Shown here: positions 54,071 through 63,225 of the stretch, piece after piece | Layout of the letters: each line of letters starts with the position of its first letter | Position numbering within the stretch: the first letter of the stretch is position 1 | Assembly: GCF_003116585.1 (NCBI RefSeq) | Contig: NZ_QEHM01000007.1 | Span: forward strand, 62,001-126,000 | Source of the DNA: Albibacillus kandeliae | GTDB lineage: Bacteria > Pseudomonadota > Alphaproteobacteria > Rhodobacterales > Rhodobacteraceae | Direction: 5' to 3' | DNA length: 64,000 nt | Position numbers and translations under genes: made by a program | Notes under the pieces: generated by a model | Told to the model about the DNA's origin: nothing | Databases searched by the model: none | The model's input: only the letters and a program-made list of their open reading frames with translations

Positions 54071-54847
54071 TCACTCGCGTCCGAAGACGAGGTCGGAGAC
54101 CGTGACGAGGACGAGGGTGAGCAGGATCGAAACGGTGGACACGGCGGCGGCCTCGGGCGTGAAGTTGAATCGCAGGTAGTCGTAGAGCTGGATCGGCAGC
54201 GGCGCCGACCCGGCCCCCTTGAGGATGAAGGATATCCCGAAGGTATCGAAGCTGATGATAAAGGCAAAAATGCCGCCGGTGGCCAGCCCCGGCGCGATCA
54301 GCGGCAGGGTGACGCGACGGAAGGCCGTGTAGCGCGAGGCGCCGAGGGTCCGCGCCGCCAGCTCGACGGACTCGTCACGCCCCTGCAGCGAGGTGGTCAC
54401 GTTCAGGAAGACGAAGGGCAGGGTCATCAGGACGTGGCCGGTGAACAGCGCGATCTGATGCTCGGTGCCGATGCCGATCTCGTAGAAGAAGAACAGCAGG
54501 GCGATGGCGGTCAGGATCTCGGGCAGGATCAGCGGGAGCAGCATGCCGACGCGCACCACCTCGGCCTCGCGGGTGGCGTGGCGGACGAAGTAGAGCGCGG
54601 CCATGGTGCCGATCACCAGCGACACGGCGGTTGCGCAGAGGGCGAGGACGGCGGAATAGATGATCGCGTCGATGAAGACGTCGTTCTGCAGGAAGGTCCA
54701 GAACCAGCGCAGGCTGAGGCCTTGCGGCGGGAAGGTCAGGAAGTTGCCGGCGTTGAGCGAGGCCAGCACCACGATGACAATGGGCGCGAGCAGGAAGACG
54801 TAGACGGAGACCCGGATGAAGGTCAGCAGCGGCGTGGCGAGGCGCAT
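54071..54847 (-). CDS. ABC permease, PotC-like
   Basis: The 258-residue inner-membrane protein has six helices and the EAA loop ELAARTLGASRYTAFRRVTL. It closes the permease pair of a spermidine/putrescine-type importer. The start is three bases after the upstream permease gene's stop, and the stop lies eight bases before the GntR start. Confidence 0.92.
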   Translation of the reverse strand: MRLATPLLTFIRVSVYVFLLAPIVIVVLASLNAGNFLTFPPQGLSLRWFWTFLQNDVFIDAIIYSAVLALCATAVSLVIGTMAALYFVRHATREAEVVRVGMLLPLILPEILTAIALLFFFYEIGIGTEHQIALFTGHVLMTLPFVFLNVTTSLQGRDESVELAARTLGASRYTAFRRVTLPLIAPGLATGGIFAFIISFDTFGISFILKGAGSAPLPIQLYDYLRFNFTPEAAAVSTVSILLTLVLVTVSDLVFGRE

Positions 54848-54850
54848 CGG

Positions 54851-55690
54851 TCAGGTCCACTTCATGCGGGTGAGGCGGGCGAAGATCAGCACCACGATCC
54901 CGGCGCTGACAGCGAGGATCAGCGCCATCGCTGAACCGAAGGGCCACTGGAACTGATCTATCAGGGCGTCGACGACCAGCAGGGTGGTGGTCTTGACCCG
55001 CATCCCGCCGACCAGCGCGGGCGTCACGTAGGACGAGATCGCGAGCACGAAGACGAGAATGCAGCCGGACTGGACCCCGGGCATGGAGACCGGGAAGGTC
55101 ACGCGCCGGAAGATGGTGAAGCGGCTCGCGCCGAGCGAGCGCGCGGCCTGGGTGATCGCCGGGTCCATCGCCTGCAGCGCCGAGAGCAGGGGCAGGACCA
55201 TGAACGGCAGGAAGACATGGGCGAGGGCGAGGACCACGCCGAAGTCGTTATACATCAGCGGCAGGGGTTTCTGGATCAGTCCCATGTTGCGCAGCGTCGA
55301 GTTGATCACGCCGGAGTTGCCGAGGAGTATGGTCCAGCCGTAGCTGCGAACCACGATGCCGACCAGCAGCGGTGACAGGACGATGCCGTAGAGAAACCCG
55401 CGCCAGCGCTTGGACGCAAAGGCGATGTGGAGCGCGACGGGGTAGGCGAGGACGAGGCAGACCAGTGTCGTGAGCAGACCCAGGAACATGGTCTGCGGCA
55501 GCGACATCGCATAGTAGCTCTCGTTGAAGAAGTGGGTGTAGCCCTCGAGGCTGAAACCCTCGCCATAGGGCTGACCCTCGGCCGGGGCGCGGAAGCTCAT
55601 CACCAGAACGGTGATGTAGGGCAGCACGATGAACAGGAAGATCAGCGCCGCCGAGGGCGCGATCAGCAGGCTGGCGCGCAGACGCTTCAT
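54851..55690 (-). CDS. ABC permease, PotB-like
   Basis: The 279-residue inner-membrane protein has six helices; the EAA loop reads TQAARSLGASRFTIFRRVTF. The ATG at 55690 overlaps the ATPase stop (ATGA). In the Pot family the PotB-PotC pair forms the channel for polyamine-like cargo. Confidence 0.92.
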   Translation of the reverse strand: MKRLRASLLIAPSAALIFLFIVLPYITVLVMSFRAPAEGQPYGEGFSLEGYTHFFNESYYAMSLPQTMFLGLLTTLVCLVLAYPVALHIAFASKRWRGFLYGIVLSPLLVGIVVRSYGWTILLGNSGVINSTLRNMGLIQKPLPLMYNDFGVVLALAHVFLPFMVLPLLSALQAMDPAITQAARSLGASRFTIFRRVTFPVSMPGVQSGCILVFVLAISSYVTPALVGGMRVKTTTLLVVDALIDQFQWPFGSAMALILAVSAGIVVLIFARLTRMKWT

Positions 55691-56754
55691 TGTGCCGGGC
55701 CCTTCGGATCGGGGATCGGCCAGAGCCGGGCCGGGTCGAAGGCGAGGGCCACGGTCTGGCCTTCGGCGACGGTCTGGGTGGTGGGGCCGAGGACGACGAG
55801 GGGGCCGCATTGGGTGTCGACGTGGTACTCGACGTGGCCGCCGCTGAAATAGCGCTTGGAGATCTCGCCGCCGAGATGGCCTGCGCCGGGGTCCGTCAGG
55901 GCGATCTGTTCCGGGCGCGCCATCACGCGGAGGCGGCCGTTGGCCCAGGGCGCCGGGCTGTCGACCCGCAGCGCGCCGCCGCCCGGCAGGGCGAGGTCGC
56001 TGCCGGCAGCATCCTTGCCGGTGACCGCGAGGTCGAGGATGTTGGCATTGCCGACAAAGCGCGCCACGCGCTCGGAGGCGGGGTGGTTGTAGACTTCCTC
56101 GGGCGGGGCGGCCTGGGCGATTTCGCCGTCGAACATCACCACCACGCGGTCGGACATGGTCATGGCCTCGCCCTGATCGTGGGTGACGTAGATCGTGGTG
56201 ATGCCGACCCGTTTCTGCAGGTCGCGGATGAAGCCGCGCATCTCGTCACGCAGCTTGGCGTCGAGGTTGGCGAGCGGCTCGTCGAGCAGCAGGATCGCCG
56301 GTTCGATCACCAGCGCGCGGGCCAGTGCGACGCGTTGCTGCTGGCCGCCGGAGAGCGCCTTGGGAAAGCGCTCGGCATAGGGGGTGAGCTGGACCATCTC
56401 CATCGCGCGGGCGACGCGGGTGGCGATCTCGGACTTGGGCACCCGGCGCATCTCGAGCCCGAAGGCGAGGTTCTGGGCGACCGTCATGTGGGGAAACAGG
56501 GCGTAGGACTGGAACACCATGCCGATATCGCGCTGTTCGGGCAGGCGGCGCGAGATGTCGGTGTTGTCGAAGAGGATCTTGCCGTCGGAAATATCTTCGA
56601 AACCGGCGATGCATTTGAGCGTCGTCGACTTGCCGCAGCCCGAGGGGCCGAGCAGCGAGACGAATTCGCCGTGGCCAACGCTGAGCGAGATGCCCTTGAG
56701 CGCGATGGACTTGCCGTAGGATTTCACGAGGGAGAGAAGCGAAACTTCCGTCAT
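55687..56754 (-). CDS. ABC ATPase, PotA-like
   Basis: The 355-residue ATPase has Walker A GPSGCGKS near residue 36, the signature LSGGQQQR, Walker B ILLLDEPLANLD, and a C-terminal TOBE domain from about 275. It energises the Pot-type permeases. The ATG at 56754 (MTEVSLLSLV) is selected because the ABC domain begins immediately after it; its ribosome site is weak. Confidence 0.93.
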   Translation of the reverse strand: MTEVSLLSLVKSYGKSIALKGISLSVGHGEFVSLLGPSGCGKSTTLKCIAGFEDISDGKILFDNTDISRRLPEQRDIGMVFQSYALFPHMTVAQNLAFGLEMRRVPKSEIATRVARAMEMVQLTPYAERFPKALSGGQQQRVALARALVIEPAILLLDEPLANLDAKLRDEMRGFIRDLQKRVGITTIYVTHDQGEAMTMSDRVVVMFDGEIAQAAPPEEVYNHPASERVARFVGNANILDLAVTGKDAAGSDLALPGGGALRVDSPAPWANGRLRVMARPEQIALTDPGAGHLGGEISKRYFSGGHVEYHVDTQCGPLVVLGPTTQTVAEGQTVALAFDPARLWPIPDPKGPAQ

Positions 56755-56842
56755 GTGGGTCGCGCCGGTCCTTGGTTCAAAAGCCCGCACCGTGGGGACA
56801 CGATGCGGGAAGTTTCAGGGGAGGGAATTCGGGTGGTGGACG

Positions 56843-57889
56843 TCAGGCGCCGAAAATCTCGTTCCAGCGGCGCGCGATTTCCTCGGCATTGCTGTTCATG
56901 AGTTTCCAGTCCCACTTGATGAACTGCTCCATTCCGTCGCCGAAGACCGGCACGTCCCTTTGCAGGTCTTCGGGAACCTCGAGCGTCTTGTTGACCGGCG
57001 ATACGAAGAATTCGCGCATCAGCAGGTCCTGCCCCTTGGGGCCGAGGACGAAGTTGAGGTACTCGTAGGCCTGTTCGCGGGCCGGGGTGTTGGCACAGAT
57101 GTTGAAGGTCTGGTCCCACATCATCAAGCCCTCTTCGGGGATGATGCATTCGACCGGCAGGCCCTGATTGCGCAGGCGTGCGATCTCGCCGAAGTCGAAG
57201 GGCGCGACCGCGATCTCGCCGGTGGCCATCGCGGTGCTCATGTTGAAGTCGGTCTGATAGACCGGCCCCAGTTCCTTGAGCTTGGCAAAGCCGGTTTCGA
57301 GGTCGTCGATGCCCGAGCCGTAGATCATCGAGGTCAGCATCAGGAACATCTTACCGGCCGAGTTCTTGATGTTGTATAGGCCGAGGCGGCCCATCAGTTC
57401 GGGGTTGTCCCAGAGATCCTTCCACGACTTCGGAGCCTCGGACACCATGTCGGTGCGATAGCCGATGCCGATGGGAGAGATCAGGCCGACGGCGGCCCAG
57501 CCGTCGGATGCCTCGGTGGCGACCGGGTAAAGGTCGGCGTAGTTGGGCACGAGGTCGAGATCGAGTTTCTCGAAGAAGCCCTCGTCGCGCAGGACGGTGG
57601 CATAGATCTCGTTGGTCATCAGGCAGCCGTAGGGCGGGTTCTCCGCCCCGGCGGCGCGCAGGTTGGTGGTGTAGGTCCGGCCGAGGCCGATATCGAGCTG
57701 CGGGTCGACCCCGGTTTCCTCGGTGAAGGCGGGGACGAGGATGTCACGCCAGAACTTTTCCCACGAGCCGCCATAGGTCGTGATCACCAGCTTTTCCGCT
57801 TCGGCGCGCACGCCGGGAACCCCGAGAACGGAGGCCCCGCCGAGCGCGACCAGCGCCTTGAGCATGTAACGTCTGTTGATATCGGTCAT
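56843..57889 (-). CDS. ABC substrate-binding protein, spermidine/putrescine type
   Basis: The 348-residue periplasmic protein has a twin-arginine-like start (INRRYMLKALVALGG) and a cleavage site near VRAEA. The family 1/Pot features include KLVITTYGGSWEKFWRDILV, PKSWKDLWDNPELMG and GLMMWDQTFNICANTP. The cargo could be a polyamine or another small cation or metabolite. It follows the 2OG oxygenase gene in the same operon. Confidence 0.9.
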   Translation of the reverse strand: MTDINRRYMLKALVALGGASVLGVPGVRAEAEKLVITTYGGSWEKFWRDILVPAFTEETGVDPQLDIGLGRTYTTNLRAAGAENPPYGCLMTNEIYATVLRDEGFFEKLDLDLVPNYADLYPVATEASDGWAAVGLISPIGIGYRTDMVSEAPKSWKDLWDNPELMGRLGLYNIKNSAGKMFLMLTSMIYGSGIDDLETGFAKLKELGPVYQTDFNMSTAMATGEIAVAPFDFGEIARLRNQGLPVECIIPEEGLMMWDQTFNICANTPAREQAYEYLNFVLGPKGQDLLMREFFVSPVNKTLEVPEDLQRDVPVFGDGMEQFIKWDWKLMNSNAEEIARRWNEIFGA

Positions 57890-57942
57890 TTTTGTTTTCC
57901 CTGTTGTCGGTGCCGGACGGGTGCCTTCGGAGGGGAAGGCCG

Positions 57943-58920
57943 TCAGGACGCTTTCTTGCGGTAGTCGTAGTTCTTGTTGAGCCTTTCCAGCAGATAATCC
58001 CCGTAGAGGACCGGCTCCATCTGAGGTGTCTCGCCCGCGTCGAGCATCGCGGGGGGGCATTCTACCAGGGCACTCATCGACGGGTCGTAGAAGAAGGGTT
58101 GCGAGTAGCGGTCGCGGCGGCTGAGGTTGCGCACGCGGTGCGGGGTGGAGACGAAGCGGCCGTTCGACCACTTGGCCAGGATGTCGCCCACGTTCATCAC
58201 GAAGGTGCCTTCGATCGGGGGCGCGGGGATCCACTCGTTGCGCTTGTTGCGCACTTCGAGGCCGCCGACATTGTCCTGCTTGAGCAGCGTCACGAAACCG
58301 TAGTCGGTATGCGGAGCCGAGCCGAACAGTTCTTCCTCGTCGGGCTGCTCGGGGTAGTGCAGCAGCCGCAGGAACAGGGTCGGGTTGTCGAAGTACTGTG
58401 CGAACCAGTCACGCGGAAGTCCGAGGGCCTCGGCCAGACCGCCGGCGATGCGCTCGCCCAGTCCGGTCATCTCGGTCATGTAGGCGCGCGCGGTCTCGGC
58501 CACCTCGGGGAGCGATGCGGGGAACTGGTTGGGACCCTGCAGCGGCTCGCCCGCATAGGGCGCGTCCTCGGGCACCTCGTGCATCACCATCAGGCTCTCG
58601 GAGCGGTTGGGCTTGGTTACCTTGGCGACCGAGGAGGTGACGATGGTCGAGGTGGACATCGGCATGTAGCCGCGGTGGAACGCGTTGATCTTGAGCGCCA
58701 GCTTGTCGTCCATCGGCAGGTCGTGGAACGCCATGTTCATCTGGCGCATCTGCTCGACCAGCTCTTCGGAGACGCCGTGATCGGCGAGGTAGGCAAAGCC
58801 CGAAGTCTCCAGCGCCTCTTTCAGCGCGGCAACGGTCTTGGCCCGGTCGGCCGGGTCCGCGCCGTCCGCCAGCCCGGCGAGGCTGACGATGGGAATGTTG
58901 TCGAAATCGCCTTTCATCAT
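57943..58920 (-). CDS. 2-oxoglutarate/Fe(II) oxygenase, isopenicillin-N-synthase-like
   Basis: The 325-residue dioxygenase has Fe ligands His204 and Asp206 (PHTDYG) and His261 (TPHRVRN), and Arg271 in RYSQPFF as 2-oxoglutarate contact. The N-terminal DIOX_N segment (IPIVSLAGLADG, FAYLADHGVS) is usual for this group. It is the first gene of the operon with the Pot-type transporter, so it may oxidise the imported compound, for example by hydroxylation. GGGAGA precedes the ATG. Confidence 0.88.
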   Translation of the reverse strand: MMKGDFDNIPIVSLAGLADGADPADRAKTVAALKEALETSGFAYLADHGVSEELVEQMRQMNMAFHDLPMDDKLALKINAFHRGYMPMSTSTIVTSSVAKVTKPNRSESLMVMHEVPEDAPYAGEPLQGPNQFPASLPEVAETARAYMTEMTGLGERIAGGLAEALGLPRDWFAQYFDNPTLFLRLLHYPEQPDEEELFGSAPHTDYGFVTLLKQDNVGGLEVRNKRNEWIPAPPIEGTFVMNVGDILAKWSNGRFVSTPHRVRNLSRRDRYSQPFFYDPSMSALVECPPAMLDAGETPQMEPVLYGDYLLERLNKNYDYRKKAS

Positions 58921-58932
58921 GCGTCTCCCTTT

Positions 58933-58954
58933 TGCATATTGTATACAGAATGCA
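58933..58954. promoter_or_regulatory. GntR operator candidate (22-base palindrome)
   Basis: The element runs TGCAT, two mismatched bases, TTGTATACAG-type core (TGTATACA at 58940-58947), then ATGCA, with 18 of 22 positions symmetric. TGTATACA cores are known targets of FCD-type GntR regulators. It is 13 bases from the oxygenase start and 129 bases from the nucleoside hydrolase start, between divergent genes. The remainder of 58921-59082 has no gene. Confidence 0.6.
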
Positions 58955-59082
58955 GCATTGACGCCGAGGAAAGCAAGAATTTCACGCATCGGCGTCGCCG
59001 GGCCGTTTTTTCGGTGGGCCTGCTCAAAAATGAAGCGCAGATGTATGTTTCGCTCTTCTTCCCTCCGCTGAAAGGACCCCAA

Positions 59083-60024
59083 ATGGCCGCGCGCCCCGTC
59101 ATCATCGACACCGATCCCGGCCAGGACGACGCTTTTGCGATTCTCCTGGCGCTTGCCTCTCCCGAACTCGAAGTGCTGGGTCTGACCACGGTGGCGGGCA
59201 ACATGGGTCTGGCGCAGACCACCGACAACGCGCGCCGTATCGTCGAACTGGCGGGGCGGGGTGCGGTGCCGGTGCACGCGGGGTCGGCGCGTCCCCTCCT
59301 GCGCGCGCCGAGGCCGGTGCCGGAGATCCACGGCAAGATGGGGATCGACGGCTGGGACTGGGCGCCCGCAGAGCGCGGCGCAGAGCCGATGCACGCGGTG
59401 GACTACCTCGTCACGACGCTGAACGCGCATCCCGAGAAGGTGACGCTGATCGTTCTGGGGCCGCAGACCAACATCGCGCTCGCCCTGCGCCGCGCGCCGG
59501 AGATCGCGGAGCGGATCGAGCGGATCGTGTTCATGGGCGGTGGGTTCTTCGAGGGCGGCAACATGAGCCCCGCTGCGGAGTACAACATCCTCGTCGATCC
59601 CGAGGCGGCACGGATCGTGCTGAACGCCGGGATCCCGGTGACGGCGGTGCCGCTGGACTGCACCCATGCCACCCCGGCGCCGGTGAACTGGTCGGCGACG
59701 CTGGCGGCGCACGGCAGCGAGGTCATGCGCGCCTGTGCCGGGATGATGGAGTTCTTCGAGCGCTACGGGAACGCCAAGTACGGCACCGCCTCGCGCCCGC
59801 TGCATGACGCGGTCGCGGTGGCGGCCCTGCTGTGGCCCGAGCTGTTCACCGGGCGGCAGTGCACGGTCGACGTGGAGTGCGCGGGGGAACTGACCACGGG
59901 CATGACCGTGGTGGACTGGCTGCGCCAGACCGGGAAGCCGGACAATTGCCTCTGGCTGAACGGCTGTACGGATCCGGGCGAGGTCTATCGCCGCATGGAA
60001 GCGGCGCTGTCCCGGTTGGGCTGA
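59083..60024 (+). CDS. Inosine-uridine-preferring nucleoside hydrolase
   Basis: The 313-residue calcium-dependent hydrolase splits nucleosides to base and ribose. The metal site DTDPGQDD (Asp9, 11, 15, 16) opens the protein; MGGGFFEGGNMSPAAEYNI and the C-terminal PLHDAVAVAALL are further family marks. AAAGGA precedes the ATG. It is divergent from the oxygenase/Pot operon and may share its palindrome operator. Whether nucleosides are also the cargo of the neighbouring transporter is unknown. Confidence 0.92.
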   Translation: MAARPVIIDTDPGQDDAFAILLALASPELEVLGLTTVAGNMGLAQTTDNARRIVELAGRGAVPVHAGSARPLLRAPRPVPEIHGKMGIDGWDWAPAERGAEPMHAVDYLVTTLNAHPEKVTLIVLGPQTNIALALRRAPEIAERIERIVFMGGGFFEGGNMSPAAEYNILVDPEAARIVLNAGIPVTAVPLDCTHATPAPVNWSATLAAHGSEVMRACAGMMEFFERYGNAKYGTASRPLHDAVAVAALLWPELFTGRQCTVDVECAGELTTGMTVVDWLRQTGKPDNCLWLNGCTDPGEVYRRMEAALSRLG

Positions 60025-60263
60025 AACCCTCGCTGCTTCGGCCTTGCACAGGGCCGGGGCAGCCCGTCATTTCCCTGCCGCATTTCGGACCTATTCGGTT
60101 AAGGTGTTCATGCGGGAATCGATTTTTGCGACGAGTGATTTATACCCCGCCCCTGCACTGTTCCGGGCCTGTTCGTCGGGCGATATCGGGCACAAATGCA
60201 GGTTTGACAGGTAGTTACAGAGGCACCATGATCGGCGCCGAATTGGCCAGGGAGTAGACTGCC
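60025..60263 (+). promoter_or_regulatory. Gap upstream of the 983-residue protein with candidate promoter
   Basis: The gap holds no gene. A possible weak hairpin follows the nucleoside hydrolase (CGGCC 60039-60043 with GGCCG 60052-60056). TTGACA (60204-60209) and CATGAT (60227-60232), spaced by 17 bases, form a moderate sigma70 promoter about 32 bases before the next start codon. Confidence 0.35.
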
Positions 60264-63215
60264 ATGCCGTTGAACGAGGCGCAGCGCAAGTTTATCAAGA
60301 AGTACCTTGGCAACAGTTTTTTCACCAAGAAGTCGGACGCCAAGAAGATCTCGGAATACGAAGCATTCCTTGAAACGGAAGCGAAGTTTCTCGAGGTCAA
60401 CAATCGCGTTCCGCTTGGGTCTGTCGGCAAGGCTGCGGTGATCGAGGATCACCTTGCGGCCCTTGCCTATCGGGACGACGGCAAGTTCAAGCAGGCCAAT
60501 GCGGCGATCAAGCAGGTCTATACCGCGATCCTGGCGGTGGAGCAGCAGGTCAAGCAGACCCGCGCGGATCTGCTGAAGCGCAGCGCCGGTCTGACACTGG
60601 CGGCAGGGGCGACCAAGGCCGAACAGGACTTTCTGGACACGGCGCGCAAGGCGATCACGGATCACCTGAAGGCGGAACTGCCGACACCGGACGATTTCGC
60701 CGCGGCGCGGAAGGAGCTGGAGAAGGCCGCCCTGCTGGTTGCCCGGACCGGCAAGCTCAAGGATTTGCACGACCGCAATCCGGCGGCGGCGGCTGCGGCG
60801 CACCTCGCGTTCGACTCGATGCGCGCCAAGACCGGCGGCGGGGAGATCACGCCCGAGCGGATTGAAGAGGCCGAGAAGGCAGCCGCGGCGGCGCATGCCG
60901 AGGTGGAGGAAGCGGACAAGAAGCTGAAGGAGGCCGAGGCCCTTCCGGTCAACAGCATCGACGAAGCCATCGAGCGGATGAGCCAGATCGTCGATGCGCG
61001 GGAGGCCAAGGAGAAGGCCGAGAAGAAAGAGAAGGAAGCCAAGGACCTCGCCAATGCGCTGATCGGGACCCAGATGCTGACCGAACAGCTGGAGTCCGGC
61101 CCGCTCTCGGGCAAGGGCGGGGCGCGCAAGATGCCGGATGAGGCGCTGAAGGAGCTGATCGCCGGGTTCGAGAACCACCCGCGTCTGGCTGCCGATGCGG
61201 TGGGTATTGCGAATGCCGCGATGGACCCGGTGGCCGTGGCAAAGGGCCTTGCGACGGTTGGCGCGCAGCTCGATTCAGGCTTCAAGTCCGCCAAGGGCGA
61301 CGCGCCCAAGGACTTCGATGCGCAGGCCTATGCCAAGCAGATCATGGAGATGGGCGGCACCTGCGGCGGTGACTACTTCGACCGCCTGGACGATTACGTC
61401 CGGATGGGCGGGCTGGTCGAGGCCTCGCCGCTGCCCGACAGCAAGACCGACGAACTGTCGGCGCGGGGCCAGAAGCGCAGCGTGGCGGCGGCGGCCGGGA
61501 TGCTGGACGACAAGGGCAAGCTGGCGCTTGGCTCGGACGAGGCCAAGACCGCGATCGGCCACATGCTGTTCCATCCCGACGCGATCGAGAACGCGACGCC
61601 CGCGCTGAACAAGCACGTGCTGGAAACCGTCAAGCTGCTGAGCACGGAGCCCGGCAAGAGCAAAGCAGAGACCATCCTGGCCGGGGTGACACCGCCGCCG
61701 CCGGGCAAGAGCGGATCGAAGCTGGTGAACTCGGCGCTTGGCAAGACCGGCGACCCGACAGACAACGACGCCCGTCAGGCGGTGCTGGCCGCGATGCTGC
61801 AATCGGTGGACCAGGGGCCGGTGGGCTCGTGTTTTGCCACCGCGCCGACCCGGCGCCTGCGCATGAACGATCCGCTGACGGCGATGGAGAAGTACAAGGA
61901 GCTGGCCGTCGACGGCACCTTTACCACCGCTGGCGGCACCAAGGTGCCCGCCGTGACGAACCTGCCGCCGGGCGAGGATCCGCTGATCCGCAGTCTGGAA
62001 TACTCGCTGGCCACTGCCGTCGGCCGCGAGGCAGGCATGGTGGTTCAGCAGGGTCTCAAGCAAGATACGAAAGCTGCCGCGCAAAAGATGAAAGCGGCGA
62101 CGAAGGCAAAGCTTGGCAAGGACGCAGGCCCCAAAACGGCGAGTTTCCTCGTTGCCATCCGGAACGAGTTCTCGACAGTCTACGATCCAATGGTCAAGAG
62201 CGCGAAGGTGGCAAAGGACGGTTCGTCCGACCGTGGCCGATACTTGCTGATCGACTCCGGGGGAAACCAGATCACGACCCGCGACCAGTACAAGGCGCGT
62301 GCGGTGCAAGTCGCCCTTAGTTCCACGGGCTACGACAAGGATTCGGAAGAGGGCAAGGCCGTTGTGGCCGCCGTCGAGAACGACTTCATGGCGGAGCTGG
62401 ACAAGAAGAAGGCGCCGCCCTGGAACCTCGCCTCGGGCGGTTTCTCGGAGGAAACCATGGTTGCCCTGACGCCGGGCGCCACGGGTCTGCGGACCGAGTG
62501 TATCGGCGAAGCGGCGAAAGAACCGAGCACCCCGGCGGAGGTCGGCGCACGCACCAAGAGCATTCTGACGGGGCTGCTCGACAAGCTCGGGCCGAATCCC
62601 TCCGCCACCGTTGCGGTCGACACCGCGGGCATGCACGATTTCAGCCTGACCGCCGACAGCCCAAGCATGCAGGAGTTCCTCTCCGGCCCGGGTTCGACGG
62701 CGCAGAAGATTCAGGACAAGCTGGTCAAGCCCGGTAGCGACCTTGCGAAGAAGGCGCTGACGGTCGAGGAGGCGCAGAAGACGTTCGACGATATCCTGAA
62801 CCCGGAGATCGCGGAACTGGAGGCGGACTCGGTGAATTCGGGCAAGTCGACGACAGAGCGCAAGAAGGCGGAGACGAAGCTCAAGCAGCTGAAGGCAAAT
62901 ATCGCCACGCATCGCCCGACTGCGCCAGTGACGCCGAAGGATTTGAAAGCGGCTATCGGCTCTGCGGTTAAGGGGGTCTATAGAGCCGAGTATTTCGAGA
63001 ACAAGCTTCAACGGAAACTTGTGCAGGAGTATTCGGAGCCGCAGATCGTGCTGGCGGATACCAACTGGGGCGATGCGGAGTCGCATACCTTTTTCGTGGT
63101 GGCCCCCGACCCGATCTCGGGGGAACCGATGCTCTGGCAGAAGTCTGACCCGCCGGGCAGCATGAGTCAGCTGGGCGGGGATTGGCTGCAGGCGAGCTGG
63201 GGCCTGCTGAATTGA
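60264..63215 (+). CDS. Large protein of unknown family with papain-like QGxxGSC signature
   Basis: I do not recognise the family of this 983-residue protein. No signal peptide or membrane segment is seen. Residues 1-260 are helical, with a charged Ala/Glu/Lys stretch at about 195-265 likely to be coiled coil. The centre contains DQGPVGSCFATAPTR: Gln517 and Cys523 have exactly the Gln-minus-6 to Cys spacing of papain-like peptidases. Near the C-terminus His941 (ESHTFFVVAPDP) with Asp949 could complete a Cys-His-Asp triad. A peptidase or transferase activity is thus possible but unproven. AGGGAG is upstream of the start. A small acidic protein gene follows ten bases later. Alternatives include a structural protein with a chance motif. 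Confidence 0.55.
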   Translation: MPLNEAQRKFIKKYLGNSFFTKKSDAKKISEYEAFLETEAKFLEVNNRVPLGSVGKAAVIEDHLAALAYRDDGKFKQANAAIKQVYTAILAVEQQVKQTRADLLKRSAGLTLAAGATKAEQDFLDTARKAITDHLKAELPTPDDFAAARKELEKAALLVARTGKLKDLHDRNPAAAAAAHLAFDSMRAKTGGGEITPERIEEAEKAAAAAHAEVEEADKKLKEAEALPVNSIDEAIERMSQIVDAREAKEKAEKKEKEAKDLANALIGTQMLTEQLESGPLSGKGGARKMPDEALKELIAGFENHPRLAADAVGIANAAMDPVAVAKGLATVGAQLDSGFKSAKGDAPKDFDAQAYAKQIMEMGGTCGGDYFDRLDDYVRMGGLVEASPLPDSKTDELSARGQKRSVAAAAGMLDDKGKLALGSDEAKTAIGHMLFHPDAIENATPALNKHVLETVKLLSTEPGKSKAETILAGVTPPPPGKSGSKLVNSALGKTGDPTDNDARQAVLAAMLQSVDQGPVGSCFATAPTRRLRMNDPLTAMEKYKELAVDGTFTTAGGTKVPAVTNLPPGEDPLIRSLEYSLATAVGREAGMVVQQGLKQDTKAAAQKMKAATKAKLGKDAGPKTASFLVAIRNEFSTVYDPMVKSAKVAKDGSSDRGRYLLIDSGGNQITTRDQYKARAVQVALSSTGYDKDSEEGKAVVAAVENDFMAELDKKKAPPWNLASGGFSEETMVALTPGATGLRTECIGEAAKEPSTPAEVGARTKSILTGLLDKLGPNPSATVAVDTAGMHDFSLTADSPSMQEFLSGPGSTAQKIQDKLVKPGSDLAKKALTVEEAQKTFDDILNPEIAELEADSVNSGKSTTERKKAETKLKQLKANIATHRPTAPVTPKDLKAAIGSAVKGVYRAEYFENKLQRKLVQEYSEPQIVLADTNWGDAESHTFFVVAPDPISGEPMLWQKSDPPGSMSQLGGDWLQASWGLLN

Positions 63216-63225
63216 CAGGGGACGC

